Positions 54,816 to 62,731 of a stretch of 64,000 nt of DNA are shown piece after piece. The notes under the pieces are model-generated. The model was not told the DNA's origin. It was given only the letters and a program-made list of their open reading frames with translations, and ran no database searches. This DNA is from Methylobacterium terricola (GTDB lineage: Bacteria > Pseudomonadota > Alphaproteobacteria > Rhizobiales > Beijerinckiaceae): NCBI RefSeq assembly GCF_006151805.1, contig NZ_VDDA01000001.1:561794-625793 (forward strand). The letters are read 5' to 3'. The position numbers were made by a program, and so were the translations under genes. How positions within the stretch are numbered: the stretch's first letter is position 1; each line of letters starts with the position of its first letter.

Positions 54816-55316
54816 GTGTCGCAAGAAGATCTGGCCCCGGAGGTCGATTTCGTCGCCCTCGCCGCCGACGTCGTATCCGCCTACGTGGCCAACAACTCCG
54901 TCCCGGCCGCCGACCTGGCCGGCCTGATCGGCACCGTGCACAGCGCGTTCGTCTCCCTCGGCCAGCCGACCGTCAAGGAGGCCGAGAAGCCGGTGCCGCT
55001 GATGCCGATCAAGAAGACGGTGACCCCGGACTACCTGATCAGCCTCGAGGACGGAAAGCAGTACAAGTCGCTGAAGCGCCACCTGTCGACCCGCGGGCTC
55101 ACCCCCGAGGAGTACCGCCGCAAGTGGGGCCTGCCGCACGACTACCCGATGGTCGCGGCCAACTATGCCGCCCAGCGCTCCGAGCTCGCCAAGAGCATCG
55201 GTCTCGGCCGCGGTCGCAACGTCGCGGCGGCCGCCAAGCGCGCCCCCTCCGACGCCGTGGTGAAGGCGCCGGTCGAGGCGACGGGCGCCAAGCGGGGCCG
55301 CCCGCGCAAGGCCTGA
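54816..55316 (+). CDS. MucR/Ros-family transcriptional regulator with degenerate zinc finger
   Basis: A 166-residue regulator of the MucR/Ros family, which controls exopolysaccharide, motility and cell-cycle genes in alphaproteobacteria. VALAADVVSAYVANNSV is the N-terminal oligomerisation part; the DNA-binding part is SLEDGKQYKSLKRHLSTRG, then TPEEYRRKWGLPHDYPMV. The two zinc-binding Cys of Ros (CxxC) are Ser and Asp here and the second His is lost, as in known zinc-free MucR homologues. I chose GTG at 54816 (AGGA about nine bases upstream); the ATG at 54759 would place two palindromes in the coding sequence. The C-terminus is Ala/Lys-rich (GRPRKA hook). Confidence 0.9.
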   Translation: MSQEDLAPEVDFVALAADVVSAYVANNSVPAADLAGLIGTVHSAFVSLGQPTVKEAEKPVPLMPIKKTVTPDYLISLEDGKQYKSLKRHLSTRGLTPEEYRRKWGLPHDYPMVAANYAAQRSELAKSIGLGRGRNVAAAAKRAPSDAVVKAPVEATGAKRGRPRKA

Positions 55317-55409
55317 GGCCTGTGGGGATCGCCGCCGGGCCCCGGCCCGGGGCGGTTCCCAGACGATCGCCGGACGATGGCTCTCGGAGATCGTATCCGG
55401 GAGACCGTC

Positions 55410-56411
55410 TCAGATCAGTTCGCTGTGCCAGGCGACGAAGCTGAGCGGCGCTGCCTGCCCGGTGGGGCCGTGCAGCCCCGTCCTGGCGCGCAGGCCGCGG
55501 CGATATTCGCCGGGCGGCACGCCGAACGCCCCGCGGAACAGCCGGCCGGCATGGCTCGGCGAGGTGAAGCCCGTCGCGGTGGCGAGCTCGTCGAAGGTAC
55601 GGGCTTCGTCGGCACGGCACAGGGCGCGGCGCAGCTGCGCCAGCCGTTGCTGCTGCATGAAGCGGGCAACGCCGCCGGTGGACTCGAACAGCCGGTAGAG
55701 CACGCTGCGCGACAGGCCGGTCTCGGTGGCGACCGTCGTGGCATCGAGGGCGGGATTCCCGAGATTCTGCTCGATATAGGCCTTCGCCCGCATCCGGGCG
55801 CGCCCGGCCGCCAGCGGTGACGCCGCCGTCGTGCTCCGGCCGCGCAGGGCGGTCAGGGCGGCGCCGAACATCAGGCACAGGGACTCGGTCGCGAGGCTGG
55901 CGAGATCCGGCGTCAGGCCGGATGCGTGCGCGGCGAGCGAGCGCAGGAAATCGATCGTCAGTCCCGCCTCGCGCGGGCCGAGGACCAGGCCGTGCAGGTC
56001 GAGACCGGCGAGGGTGGCCGCCTCGAGGCGGTCGCGCGGGATCGACGCGGTGACGAGGCGCGCTCCCTCGGTCCAGGTGCGCTGCGGCCGGGTGAGGTCG
56101 AACAGCGCGACGTTGCCGGCCTCGACCCGGCGGACCGCGCCCGGGACCTCCAGCATCATGCTGCCCGAGAGGACGAGGTGAAGGGCGATGTGGTCGAAGC
56201 CGTCGCGCGCGACCCGGCGCGGGCCGCGCGCATGCGCCACCCCGGCGAGGCGCCGGTCGAAGACCAGCATCCGGGGCAGTCGGTGGGCGACGACCTCGGT
56301 CCGCAGGGCCCCGCCCAGGCGCTCCACGTCGGTGCCGCCGCTGTAGAGCGCGCGGTAGGCCTCGAAGGTGTCGTCGTCGGCGAGGTCGCGCTCGAGGGTG
56401 ATGGTGTCCAT
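55410..56411 (-). CDS. AraC-family transcriptional regulator
   Basis: A 333-residue regulator. The N-terminal half resembles the AraC_binding_2 sensor domain (HIALHLVLSGSMMLEVPG, FDLTRPQRTW). The C-terminal about 105 residues carry the two helix-turn-helix motifs: ATTVATETGLSRSVLYRLFE and FDELATATGFTSPSHAGRLF followed by FGVPPGEYRRG. It lies 16 bases after the MFS gene on the same strand, so the two are probably co-transcribed, and it may regulate that transporter. The effector is unknown. Confidence 0.92.
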   Translation of the reverse strand: MDTITLERDLADDDTFEAYRALYSGGTDVERLGGALRTEVVAHRLPRMLVFDRRLAGVAHARGPRRVARDGFDHIALHLVLSGSMMLEVPGAVRRVEAGNVALFDLTRPQRTWTEGARLVTASIPRDRLEAATLAGLDLHGLVLGPREAGLTIDFLRSLAAHASGLTPDLASLATESLCLMFGAALTALRGRSTTAASPLAAGRARMRAKAYIEQNLGNPALDATTVATETGLSRSVLYRLFESTGGVARFMQQQRLAQLRRALCRADEARTFDELATATGFTSPSHAGRLFRGAFGVPPGEYRRGLRARTGLHGPTGQAAPLSFVAWHSELI

Positions 56412-56427
56412 CGCATCCGTGGGCGGC

Positions 56428-57738
56428 TCAGTGCTTGGCCCGCACCTGTTGTCCCTTGGTCACTAGGACGTAGTGCGGCCTGAGCAGAAGCGCAACGAGG
56501 CCCGCCACGTAGGCGACGAGGCTGGTCGCCAGCAGCGCCTCCCCGAGACCGGCCTCGCCGAAGACGCGGTCGGCGAGCAGCCCGACCAGCGGCGGGCCGA
56601 GCCCGAACCCCGCCAGCGTGATGCAGGCCATGAACGGGGCGGTGACCCGGCCGCGCAAGGCGCGCGGCGTCATGATCTGCAGGCCCGCCAGCGTCGCGAC
56701 CGAGCCGATGCCGAGGCCGAAGACCAGGGCGGCGAGGGCGGCGATTCCGATGGCGAGGTGGCCGGTCAGTCCGACGAGCGCCGCGAGCGGAAGCGTGCCG
56801 AGAAGCGCCCCGAGGAGCAGCCGCCCGCCGGGCAGGCCGCCCCGCGGCGAGCGGGTGCGTGGGCCCGAGCGGTCGAGGAGCCGGCCGCCGACGAACTGGC
56901 CGAGCGGCGCGGCGAGCGCCACCACGAGGCCGAACAGCATGCCGGCGGAGGAGAGGGGCAGGCCGAAGCGGCGGACCAGCAGCGTGACCGCCCAGGCATT
57001 GGTGGTCTGGACCACCAGCGTCACGGCGGCGCCCGCGATCATCATGGCGGCGTAGCGCCCGGCATGCCGGGCGAGCCACGGCCGGAGGCGCAGCCGCGCC
57101 GGTGCCCGTGCGCCGCCGCGCCCGGGATCCTTCATTTGCAGCAGGGCCGCCATGAGGACGAGGTTCGGCAGGACGCTCAGCCAGAACAGCACCCGCCAGG
57201 CCGCGACCGTGCCGCCGAGGAGCGGCACGAAGGCGGGCAGCAGCGCGAGGAGCCCGCCGCCCACGACCAGCGCGGTGCTGCGCCCGAGCACGGCGCCGGC
57301 GGTGTAGAGCGAGACCCCGCGCCCGATCTGGTCCCGCGGCTGCCGCGCGGCGATGAGCGCCAGGGCGGCCGGGGTCAGCGCCGCCTGGCCGAGGCCGAGG
57401 CCGAGCCGGGCGAGGACGAGCTCGCCGAGATCGGTCGCCAGCCCGCAGGCCAGGGAGGCGAGGCTCCAGACCAGGATCCCGGCCGCGATCAGGCGCGGGC
57501 GGTGGACCCGGTCGACGATCGGGCCGGCGAGGAGCGAGGCGACCGCATAGGCGCCCACGAAGGCGGTACCCTGCGCCAGGCCGACCTCGAAATCGCTCAA
57601 GCGGAGGTCGGCCTTGATCGCCGGGGCGACCAGGGCGGCGATGAACCGGTCCGCGAAGGCGAGCAGATGGGCGCCGGCAAGCAGCCAGACGCCCGGCCAG
57701 GCGGGAACGAGGGAGAAGCCCGTCCAGGGGGCACGCAT
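56428..57738 (-). CDS. MFS transporter
   Basis: A 436-residue major facilitator with about twelve helices. The loop 2-3 motif is AGPIVDRVHRPRLIAAG, a variant of the MFS motif, and LGLGLGQAALTPAALALIAA is the usual helix 4-5 segment. The pattern resembles organic-anion or hexuronate-type carriers, but no substrate is assigned. It begins MRAPWTGFSLVPAWPG and is the first gene of an MFS/AraC pair. It is divergent from the agmatinase-family gene. Confidence 0.9.
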   Translation of the reverse strand: MRAPWTGFSLVPAWPGVWLLAGAHLLAFADRFIAALVAPAIKADLRLSDFEVGLAQGTAFVGAYAVASLLAGPIVDRVHRPRLIAAGILVWSLASLACGLATDLGELVLARLGLGLGQAALTPAALALIAARQPRDQIGRGVSLYTAGAVLGRSTALVVGGGLLALLPAFVPLLGGTVAAWRVLFWLSVLPNLVLMAALLQMKDPGRGGARAPARLRLRPWLARHAGRYAAMMIAGAAVTLVVQTTNAWAVTLLVRRFGLPLSSAGMLFGLVVALAAPLGQFVGGRLLDRSGPRTRSPRGGLPGGRLLLGALLGTLPLAALVGLTGHLAIGIAALAALVFGLGIGSVATLAGLQIMTPRALRGRVTAPFMACITLAGFGLGPPLVGLLADRVFGEAGLGEALLATSLVAYVAGLVALLLRPHYVLVTKGQQVRAKH

Positions 57739-58046
57739 CGCGCGGCCGCTCAGGCCGAAGCGGCGCGGCGGCGCGGACGGGCGCCGGTGAGCGTATCGCC
57801 GATCAAGTCAGTCGCTTTCGAAACTCGGGGTTGTTCGGGGACCGGGAAGGGTCGCAGGCGACGTCCTGACGGTGGGCGTCCGCCGGGACAACGGGCTTGC
57901 CAGCATGGCCGGCCTGCGCTCTTGTCGCGGCGGGTGGCGCGGGCCGAGGGCACGCCGGGCGCGCCGGGGCCCTCCGCGGCCGACCCCCCGAGTGCCGCGC
58001 CCGCAAGGCCCGCGCGCCGAGCGGGCCCTCATCTCCGGAGCCTTCC
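57739..58046. other. Divergent promoter region, MFS and ureohydrolase genes
   Basis: About 308 bases between the divergent start codons, strongly GC-rich in the right half. I see no gene, strong repeat or hairpin that stands out; promoters for both sides are presumed here. Confidence 0.35.
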
Positions 58047-59087
58047 ATGGACCAGGCCAAGCTCGCGGCCCTGCGCGCCCGCTACCTCGATGCGACCGGC
58101 GGCGACATCGACGACCCGGATTTCGCGACGGCGGCCAAGCAGCAATTCAGCGAGAGCGACCGGCGCAAATGGCCCTTCGCCGATCCGGCGACCTTCCTCG
58201 ACCTGCCGTTCCACCCCGACGCCGCGACGCAAGCCGATTTCGGCGGCCTCGACGTGGCGCTGATCGGCGTGCCGATGGATCTCGGCGTCACCAACCGGGC
58301 CGGCGCCCGCCACGGGCCGCGGGCGGTGCGGGCGGTCGAGCGCATCGGCCCCTATGAGCACGTGCTGCGGATGACCCCGGCCGCCGAGCTGAAGGCGGCC
58401 GATATCGGCGACGTGCCGTTCCGCAGCCGCTTCTCCTTGGAGAGCTGCCACGAGGACATCGAGGACTTCTTTCTCAAGGTGGTGAAGGCCGGCGTGGTGC
58501 CGCTCGCGGTCGGGGGCGACCACTCGATCAGCCGCGCCACCCTGCGGGCGGTCGGCGCGTCGCGCCCGGTCGGCATGATCCACATCGACGCCCATTGCGA
58601 CACCGGCGGCGTCTACGAGGGCTCGAAGTTCCACCATGGCGGCCCGTTCCGCCAGGCGGTGCTCGACGGCGTGCTCGATCCGGCCCGCACGATCCAGATC
58701 GGCATCCGCGGCGGCGCCGAGTACCTGTGGGAGTTCTCGTACGTCTCCGGCATGACGGTGATCCACGCCGAGGAGGTGCCGGGGCTCGGGCTGCCGGCGG
58801 TGATCGCCCGGGCCCGCGAGGTCGCGGGCGACGGCCCGACCTACATCTCCTTCGACGTCGACAGCCTCGATCCCGGCTTCGCCCCCGGCACCGGCACGCC
58901 CGAGATGGGCGGGCTCACGCCCCGCGAGGTGCTGGAGCTGCTGCGGGGCCTCGCCGGCCTGAACGTCGTCGGCGGCGACGTGGTCGAGGTGGCGCCGCAA
59001 TACGATCCGACCAGCAACACGGCCCAGTGCGCGGCGCAGGTGCTGTTCGAGCTGATGTGCCTCGTGGCGGCCGGGCGCCGCCGTTAG
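58047..59087 (+). CDS. Agmatinase-family ureohydrolase (SpeB-like)
   Basis: A 346-residue Mn-dependent ureohydrolase. The metal-binding motifs are GGDHSISR, HIDAHCDTGG and FDVDSLDPGFAPGTGTPE, all intact. It has an N-terminal extension of about 60 residues compared with classical SpeB. The substrate could be agmatine, guanidinobutyrate, or another guanidino compound; the DAHCD form is seen in several of these. The ATG at 58047 has GGAG seven bases upstream, which separates it from the longer open frame. It is convergent with the SMP-30 gene, 24 bases apart. Confidence 0.9.
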   Translation: MDQAKLAALRARYLDATGGDIDDPDFATAAKQQFSESDRRKWPFADPATFLDLPFHPDAATQADFGGLDVALIGVPMDLGVTNRAGARHGPRAVRAVERIGPYEHVLRMTPAAELKAADIGDVPFRSRFSLESCHEDIEDFFLKVVKAGVVPLAVGGDHSISRATLRAVGASRPVGMIHIDAHCDTGGVYEGSKFHHGGPFRQAVLDGVLDPARTIQIGIRGGAEYLWEFSYVSGMTVIHAEEVPGLGLPAVIARAREVAGDGPTYISFDVDSLDPGFAPGTGTPEMGGLTPREVLELLRGLAGLNVVGGDVVEVAPQYDPTSNTAQCAAQVLFELMCLVAAGRRR

Positions 59088-59111
59088 GCGTCGCGGAGGC
59101 AAGGCCGGGGC

Positions 59112-60047
59112 TCACCCCCCGGCCACCCCCTGCGCGTCGACATAGACCGCGTAGAGCGACTGGCTCGCCGCCATGAACAGCCGGTTGCGGTGGCGGCCGC
59201 CGAAGCAGAGGTTGGCGCAGCGCTCGGGCAGGCGGATGCGGCCGATCAGCGTGCCTTCGGGGTTGTAGACCATCACCCCGTCGAGGGCGTCGTCGCCCAT
59301 GCCCCAGCCGCACCAGAGGTTGCCGTCGGTGTCGCAGCGGAAGCCGTCCGGCGTGCCGGGACCGGCATCGATGTGGACGCGCCGGTTCGTCAGGCGCCCG
59401 CCCGCGACGTCGAAGGCCAGGATGCGGCGGTTCGGCTGCGCCCGCGACTCGACGAGGTAGAGGATCGATTCGTCGGGGGAGAAGCACAGGCCGTTCGGCC
59501 CGGCGAGGTCGGTCGCCGCCGCCTCCAGCACGCCGGTCACCGGGTCGAGGCGATAGACGTTCTGCGGCAGCTCCGGCTCGGCGCGCTCGCCTTCGTAATT
59601 GCCCAGGATGCCGAAGGGCGGATCGGTGAACCAGACCGCGCCGTCGCGGGCCACCACGACGTCGTTGGGCGAGTTGAGGCGCTTGCCCTCGAAAGCGTCG
59701 GCCAGCACCGTGAGGCTGCCGTCATACTCGGTGCGGGTCACCCGCCGTCCGCCATGCTCGCAGGTGACGAGGCGGCCCTGGCGGTCGCGGGTGTTGCCGT
59801 TGGCGAAGTTCGACGGCTTGCGGAAGGCAGAGACCGCGCCGGTCTCCTCGTCGTAGCGCAGGATGCGGTTGTTGGGGATGTCGCTCCACAGGAGATAGCG
59901 CCCGTCGCCGAACCAGACCGGGCCCTCGCTCCAGCGGCAGCCGGTCGCAAGGCGCTCGACCCCGGCGCTGAACACCCGGTAGCGGGCGAAGGACGCGTCG
60001 ATGACCTCGATGGCGGGGTCGGGATACCGGGTCGTCGGTGTCCACAC
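59112..60047 (-). CDS. SMP-30/gluconolactonase-family lactonase
   Basis: A 311-residue six-bladed beta-propeller lactonase. Metal-site segments are CRWSEGPVWFGDGRYLLWSD (Glu), RLNSPNDVVVARDG (Asn) and GPNGLCFSPDESILY (Asn/Asp). It hydrolyses sugar or aldarate lactones. GTG is the start, with AGGAGG nine bases upstream. It is divergent from a uronate dehydrogenase gene 203 bases away; that enzyme makes aldaro-lactones, so the pair could work in sequence on glucuronate or galacturonate. This link is inference from position and family. Confidence 0.92.
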   Translation of the reverse strand: MWTPTTRYPDPAIEVIDASFARYRVFSAGVERLATGCRWSEGPVWFGDGRYLLWSDIPNNRILRYDEETGAVSAFRKPSNFANGNTRDRQGRLVTCEHGGRRVTRTEYDGSLTVLADAFEGKRLNSPNDVVVARDGAVWFTDPPFGILGNYEGERAEPELPQNVYRLDPVTGVLEAAATDLAGPNGLCFSPDESILYLVESRAQPNRRILAFDVAGGRLTNRRVHIDAGPGTPDGFRCDTDGNLWCGWGMGDDALDGVMVYNPEGTLIGRIRLPERCANLCFGGRHRNRLFMAASQSLYAVYVDAQGVAGG

Positions 60048-60249
60048 GGGCGCTGTCCTCCTGCATCGTCTTCGTGCGCCGGACCTTCGCCGTCCGCGCC
60101 GCGGGAGGCAAGCCGGTGGATCGCGTGTCAGGCCTTGACCCGGGTCGGGCCATGACCCCGAATCGGCCCTTGACCCCGGCGCGGCGCACCGCGACGACGG
60201 GGCGTGGTGCGCCTTGCCGGGCGCCGCCAACGACGACCGGGAGGGATGC

Positions 60250-61083
60250 ATGAGCGAGGCCGCGGGGATCAGGGTCGCCCTGTCGGGGGCGGGCGGGCAG
60301 ATCGGGGCGGTGCTGCGGCCGCGGCTGCTGGCGGCCGGCCATGTCCTGCGCTCCGGCGGCGGGCCGACGGCGCTGACGCCGCTCTCGGAGGCCGAGACCG
60401 TGACGACCGGCGACTTGCGCGAGGCCGACGCGGTCGACCGGCTGCTCGCGGGCACCGACGTGCTGGTCCACATGGCCGGCACCAGCATCGAGAAGCCCCT
60501 GCCGGAAGTGATCGAGAACAACCTCGTCGCTCTGCGGGCGGTCTACGAGGGGGCCCGCCGCCACGGCCTTCGCCGGGTGGTGTTCGCCAGTTCCAACCAT
60601 GCCTTCGGGATGCACGCGGTGACGGAGCGGCTCGGCATCGATGCCCCGTTCCGGCCGGACGGGTTCTACGGCCTGAGCAAGGCCTGGGGCGAGCTGATGG
60701 GCCAGATGTACTGGGACCGGCACGGCATCGAAGGCGTGGCGTTGCGCATCGGCAGCGCCCTGCCTCGCCCGACCGAGTTCCGCCACCTCTCGACCTGGCT
60801 CGGCCATGACGACCTCGCCCAGCTCGTCCTGCGCAGCATCGCGGCGGCGATCCCCGGCTACGTGGCGGTCTGGGGCGCTTCGAACAACCCGCGCAGCTAT
60901 TGGGACAACACGGCGGCGGCCGCCGCGATCGGCTACCGCCCGACCCAATCGGCGGAGGATTGGGCCGAGGAGATCCTGGCGCAGGAGAACCCCCTCGATC
61001 CGATCGCCCGCACCCTCCAGGGCGGCAGCTTCACGACGATCGACTACACGCCGGATGCCGAGCGGCCGCGGCGGGACGGGTAG
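60250..61083 (+). CDS. udh: Uronate dehydrogenase-like NAD-dependent oxidoreductase (Udh)
   Basis: A 277-residue short-chain (extended) dehydrogenase. The NAD-binding motif is ALSGAGGQIGAVL. VFASSNHAFGMH, DGFYGLSKAWGELMGQMYW (catalytic YxxxK), RIGSALPRPTEFRHLSTWL and VWGASNNPRSYWDN match the pattern of Agrobacterium and Pseudomonas uronate dehydrogenases, which oxidise glucuronate and galacturonate to aldaro-lactones. The ATG at 60250 has GGGAGG seven to eight bases upstream. It is divergent from the SMP-30 lactonase gene. Symbol use is by family resemblance; activity is not proven. Confidence 0.87.
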   Translation: MSEAAGIRVALSGAGGQIGAVLRPRLLAAGHVLRSGGGPTALTPLSEAETVTTGDLREADAVDRLLAGTDVLVHMAGTSIEKPLPEVIENNLVALRAVYEGARRHGLRRVVFASSNHAFGMHAVTERLGIDAPFRPDGFYGLSKAWGELMGQMYWDRHGIEGVALRIGSALPRPTEFRHLSTWLGHDDLAQLVLRSIAAAIPGYVAVWGASNNPRSYWDNTAAAAAIGYRPTQSAEDWAEEILAQENPLDPIARTLQGGSFTTIDYTPDAERPRRDG

Positions 61084-61351
61084 GGTCCTGATGACCGGAC
61101 CCTGAACCCTGTTCCCTCCGCAGGAAGGATTCAGGATGCGGGGCGGGAGAGCGGACGACGTTTCCGGATGAGGCGGGGCCCTTCCGACGGGCTCCCCCCG
61201 GATCGGCGTCGCGCTGCTCCTCTCCCGGCTTGCGTCGCTCGCCGCCCTCCCGCGCGGAGCGGGGAGGGCTTCCGCCCGGCGGCGATCGCCCACCCGTTCA
61301 CGCTCCGGCTCCCGCCACGGGATCGAGAGCCGATAGATTCTGGACGACCCC

Positions 61352-62308
61352 ATGCCGAAGCACTGGCTCATCATCGCTGCCGCCTTCGTCGGCGTCCTCG
61401 CCGCCCCAGCCGCCGTGCGGGCCGAGGACTCGCCGGACCAGGCTCCCCTGCATCTCGTCCTCGCCACCGCGACGCCGGGCGGCGGGTTTCCGGCCTATGG
61501 CGCGGCGCTGGCGGCGGCGATCCGGGAGACGAGCCCGGACATCGCCCTGGAGCTGCGCGCCAGCAAGGGCTCGACCGAGAACCTGATTCTCCTGCGCCAG
61601 GGCCAGGTCGATCTCGGCCTCGTCCAGGGCGAGTATGCGTACGAGGCCCTGGCGGGGCAGGGCGTGGCGCAGGTGATCACCGTGATCGCACCGGTCTATG
61701 CGGCGCCGGGCCTGTTCGTGGTGCGGGCCGACAGCCCGGTGCGGAGCCTCGACGACCTGCGCGGGCGGCCGGTGGCCCTCGGCACACGCAGCTCCGGCCT
61801 GACCGCCATGGGCCGGACGGTGCTGCGCGGCGCGCGGATCGACCCCGACCGCGACATCCAGCCGATCCTCCTCGACCATGCCGGGGACGGCCCGGCGATG
61901 GTGCGGGACGGACGGGCCGCCGCCCTGTTCGGCGGCGGCACCGGCTGGCCGGGCTTCCGTGCGGTCGCCGAGGCGCCGGGGGGCGCCCGCTTCCTCGGAC
62001 CCTCCACGCCCGCGATCGACGCGATCCTGACGGAAAGCCCGTCCTTGCGGCGCATGACCGTCCCGGCCGGAACCTTCCCTGGTCAGGACGCGGCGATCGA
62101 GACCGTCGGCTCGTGGAGCTTCATCCTCGGCAAGCCCGGCCTCGACCCGGCAGCGGTCGCGCGCCTCGTCGCGGCGATCGACAGGGCCCGGCCGGCGCTG
62201 GCCCGCCACCTCCCGCACGAGCGGCCGAGCGACCCGCGCGACCTCGGCGCCGCGGTCCCGGCCGCCTGGCTGCACCCGGCGACGGCGGCCTTCCTGCGCG
62301 GCCGATGA
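61352..62308 (+). CDS. TAXI-family TRAP transporter solute-binding protein
   Basis: A 318-residue periplasmic binding protein. The signal peptide (IIAAAFVGVLAAPAAVRA) is followed by LVLATATPGGGFPAYGAALA, GSTENLILLRQGQVDLGLVQ, and FVVRADSPVRSLDDLRGRPVALG, all typical of the TAXI (TRAP-associated extracytoplasmic immunogenic) family. No TRAP membrane subunits (DctM-like) are adjacent, so it may be an orphan or work with a distant transporter. Ligand unknown. It follows the uronate dehydrogenase gene by 268 bases on the same strand. Confidence 0.88.
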   Translation: MPKHWLIIAAAFVGVLAAPAAVRAEDSPDQAPLHLVLATATPGGGFPAYGAALAAAIRETSPDIALELRASKGSTENLILLRQGQVDLGLVQGEYAYEALAGQGVAQVITVIAPVYAAPGLFVVRADSPVRSLDDLRGRPVALGTRSSGLTAMGRTVLRGARIDPDRDIQPILLDHAGDGPAMVRDGRAAALFGGGTGWPGFRAVAEAPGGARFLGPSTPAIDAILTESPSLRRMTVPAGTFPGQDAAIETVGSWSFILGKPGLDPAAVARLVAAIDRARPALARHLPHERPSDPRDLGAAVPAAWLHPATAAFLRGR

Positions 62309-62397
62309 CGCCACCGCTCCCTGTGCCGTCTGGGACACAGGTGTGGGTAACAGTATTACATTGCGTTTCTGCTCCGTTGCTACCGGTGGGGCAACCT

Positions 62398-62590
62398 GCC
62401 ATGGATGGAGCCGTCAAGGTTCCCCGGGCGCGAGCCCGGGGCGAAGAGGGAATCCGGTGAGCTCGACCGAGCGATTCCGGGGCTGCCCCCGCAACTGTGA
62501 GCGGAGAGCTTCCGCCGTCGGCGGCCACTGGTGCTCGGCACCGGGAAGGCCAGGCGGAAGCGACGATCCGCAAGCCAGGAGACCTGCCTT
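62398..62590 (+). ncRNA. Cobalamin riboswitch
   Basis: The conserved pieces appear in order: AAGGTTCCC near 62416, GAAGAGGGAATCCGGTG, CCGGGGCTGCCCCCGCAACTG, CACTG, CGGGAAGGCC, and the B12 box GCCAGGAGACCTGCC (62574-62588). It lies on the leader of a TonB-dependent receptor that starts 140 bases later. Adenosylcobalamin binding would be expected to repress the downstream gene. Exact ends are approximate. Confidence 0.95.
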
Positions 62591-62593
62591 GGC

Positions 62594-62611
62594 CCGCGCC
62601 TTGCGGCGCGG
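62594..62611 (+). promoter_or_regulatory. Hairpin after the cobalamin riboswitch (expression platform candidate)
   Basis: A 7-bp perfect stem (CCGCGCC with GGCGCGG) and a TTGC loop directly follow the B12 box. It is not followed by a T-run, so a translational or Rho-dependent mode is more likely than an intrinsic terminator. Confidence 0.45.
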
Positions 62612-62731
62612 TCACGTCCCGCGGGCGGTGAGGCCCGGGGAGCGCTCGGGCTCGATCCGCCGTGCGACAAGCGCGGGGCACGCCCTGCCGCTCGCCTGGA
62701 CCGCACCGCGCGGCAACCTCGAGTGTCTGTC

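Noticed and set aside
59722..61467. 581-codon minus-strand frame over the lactonase and uronate dehydrogenase genes
   Set aside because: It is out of frame with the lactonase and antisense to the dehydrogenase; both real genes have full family motifs.
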